A stretch of DNA of 14,563 bases from an uncultured Lachnospiraceae bacterium (GTDB lineage: Bacteria > Bacillota > Clostridia > Lachnospirales > Lachnospiraceae), in NCBI GenBank assembly GCA_910578605.1, contig CAJTQG010000060.1:1-14563 (forward strand). The letters run 5' to 3'. The stretch's first letter is position 1. Each line of letters opens with the position of its first letter. The notes under the pieces are model-generated. The model saw only the letters and a program-made list of their open reading frames with translations, made no database searches and had not been told where the DNA came from. The translations under genes were made by a program, and so were the position numbers. This document shows positions 13,820-14,563 of the stretch, piece after piece.

Positions 13820-13912
13820 TATAGAAGGTATAATGGCAAACATGTGAAAACGCGTGGACGCAAAGCTAGGAGTCTAAGGGGGGAATACATAACCTATTGA
13901 TAGTTCGGCTGC
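13820..13912 (+). ncRNA. c-di-GMP-I riboswitch (GEMM-I)
   Basis: The conserved GEMM core is present in order: GGCAAAC (13835-13841); a P2 hairpin CATGTG/CGCGTG (13841-13846 with 13851-13856) capped by an A-rich GAAA-containing loop; the invariant GGACGCAAAGC (13856-13866); a GTCTAAGG segment (13872-13879); P3 closed by TAGG (13867-13870) with CCTA (13893-13896); and a 3' strand GATAGTTCGGCTGC (13899-13912) equivalent to the family's GgUAGCcGGgUUgCC. The P1 stem is weakly paired compared with the family, so the outer boundaries are approximate. It lies between a consensus promoter and a terminator, followed by a secreted-protein gene, a common target class for such switches. Confidence 0.85.
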
Positions 13913-13940
13913 AAGAAAGTTTTTCTTGGCAGTCTTTTTT
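13907..13940 (+). terminator. Terminator overlapping the aptamer 3' strand
   Basis: A 12-bp stem with one bulged G (13929) pairs 13907-13918 with 13922-13934 around a three-base loop, followed by six T residues (13935-13940). Its 5' arm, GGCTGC at 13907-13912, is also the 3' strand of the riboswitch. Aptamer and terminator therefore compete, which suggests that c-di-GMP binding relieves termination (an ON switch); this direction is inferred from overlap only. Confidence 0.85.
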
Positions 13941-13999
13941 GTTGTGTAGGAAAATTTGTCTTATACAACAAAAATTCTCCGTAGGAGACGCACAAATTT
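13941..13999 (+). other. Structured leader between riboswitch terminator and start codon
   Basis: Downstream of the terminator, GTTGTGTA (13941-13948) can pair with TATACAAC (13962-13969, one G-U), AAATTTGT (13952-13959) pairs perfectly with ACAAATTT (13992-13999), and TCTCC (13976-13980) pairs with GGAGA (13984-13988). The first two helices interlock, so they would form a pseudoknot or alternative folds. The remaining leader to 14060 is A-rich. No known RNA family was recognised. Confidence 0.4.
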
Positions 14000-14075
14000 A
14001 CGAAAAAGATAATAAAAAACGGAAGAAAAAGATAGGAGTGTGATTTATAAATAAAAATCAGGGAGGTACTTAACA

Positions 14076-14563
14076 ATGCAATTATTTGCAAGCAGTACAA
14101 AAAATGTAAAAAACAGAAATAAAGAAGAAAACAAAAGAACAAGTCGAAGAAAAACTGTCATAGTGATGGCAATGACATTCATTTTGAGTGTGGGCACAGG
14201 CATGCAGGCATATGCGGCGGGCACTGCATACACGCTTTTGAGCAGAATCTCGGCAGGCGGTGATTATCCCGCTGTGGAAGGGCTTGCCATAGAAAAAGGG
14301 CAGGCATATATTTTAAAAAGTGGGGGAAATAACGACTGTACGTATTTTTACGGTGAGAAAACAGGGTTAACACAATTAAAAGATGCAAAAAAGAATGTCA
14401 TATCATTACCGTTGGGTCACGGAAATGATATGACATACAGAAAAGCGGACAAAAAATTATATATTGCAACTATGGGGGACTCTATTAAACGCATGCCATT
14501 GAGTGGAGATGTAAAAAAGATTGAGACAATTAAAACAAATTATGATGTTGGCTCCATTGCCTG
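14076..14563 (+). CDS. Secreted protein, possibly beta-propeller-like, 3' end outside window
   Basis: The frame is open from ATG 14076 to the window end (162 codons). GGGAGG at 14061-14066 lies nine bases before the ATG. The N terminus is a long, very basic n-region (about 26 residues), then a hydrophobic core at about 27-41, and a likely signal peptidase I site after AYA or AYAA (47/48), so the protein is exported. The mature part has short units such as GLAIEKGQAYILK and MTYRKADKKLYIATMGDSIKRMPLSG, resembling blades of a repeat beta-propeller. No enzyme motif, sortase signal or cell-wall repeat is seen in the visible part. It is the only gene visible behind the c-di-GMP riboswitch, so surface, adhesion or biofilm-related work is likely but inferred. 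Confidence 0.85.
   Translation, partial: MQLFASSTKNVKNRNKEENKRTSRRKTVIVMAMTFILSVGTGMQAYAAGTAYTLLSRISAGGDYPAVEGLAIEKGQAYILKSGGNNDCTYFYGEKTGLTQLKDAKKNVISLPLGHGNDMTYRKADKKLYIATMGDSIKRMPLSGDVKKIETIKTNYDVGSIA

Noticed and set aside
13676..13900. A 74-codon plus-strand frame after the MoxR cluster
   Set aside because: It starts right after the 10-codon ORF, but it covers the promoter and most of the c-di-GMP riboswitch and has no protein-like features or ribosome site.

Overview
The window looks like chromosomal DNA of a low-GC, anaerobic, gut-type clostridium, most likely Lachnospiraceae. This is inferred from the AT-rich intergenic DNA, purine-rich coding strands, strong AGGAGG-type ribosome sites, TTGACA/TATAAT promoters, tRNA genes without encoded CCA, a clostridial preQ1-I riboswitch and a GEMM (c-di-GMP-I) riboswitch. 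No mobile element, CRISPR array or phage gene was seen.

Layout. (1) Bases 1-2460 hold the 3' part of a tRNA-Lys gene with its terminator. On the minus strand follow a six-helix membrane protein with a degenerate GGDEF domain, an orphan 86-residue protein with its own palindromic control region and terminator, and a tRNA-Leu(TAG) gene with a near-consensus promoter. (2) Bases 2570-5961 hold a large SWIM/SNF2 helicase. (3) Bases 6023-9606 hold a complete GTP-to-preQ1 operon in the order queD, queE, folE, queC, queF. It sits behind a strong promoter, a preQ1-I riboswitch and an intrinsic terminator. (4) Bases 9607-10479 hold a DJ-1/PfpI-family protein behind a cre-like palindrome and a 16-bp tandem repeat. 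(5) Bases 10625-13675 hold a MoxR ATPase, a DUF58 protein and a DUF4129-like membrane protein. The transglutaminase gene that often completes this cassette is absent, and a 10-codon ORF sits where it would start. (6) From base 13769 to the end of the window there is a consensus promoter, a c-di-GMP-I riboswitch, a terminator overlapping the aptamer's 3' end, a structured leader, and the start of a secreted protein that runs off the window.

How the parts work together. The que operon makes preQ1, the precursor of the tRNA base queuosine. The preQ1 riboswitch in front gives product feedback, and folE inside the operon supplies dihydroneopterin triphosphate from GTP. FolE to QueF covers every step to preQ1; the tRNA-insertion steps (tgt, queA, queG/H) are not in the window. 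The MoxR-DUF58-DUF4129 set is a membrane-linked AAA+ chaperone module of uncertain client.

The most interesting regulatory signals are the c-di-GMP riboswitch driving a secreted protein, with a catalytically degenerate GGDEF protein about 13 kb away; an unassigned, potentially pseudoknotted RNA segment between folE and queC; tandem 11-bp repeats placed like a response-regulator site; and an 18-bp perfect palindrome touching the -10 box of the orphan small gene. None of these proves a wholly new system, but several are testable.
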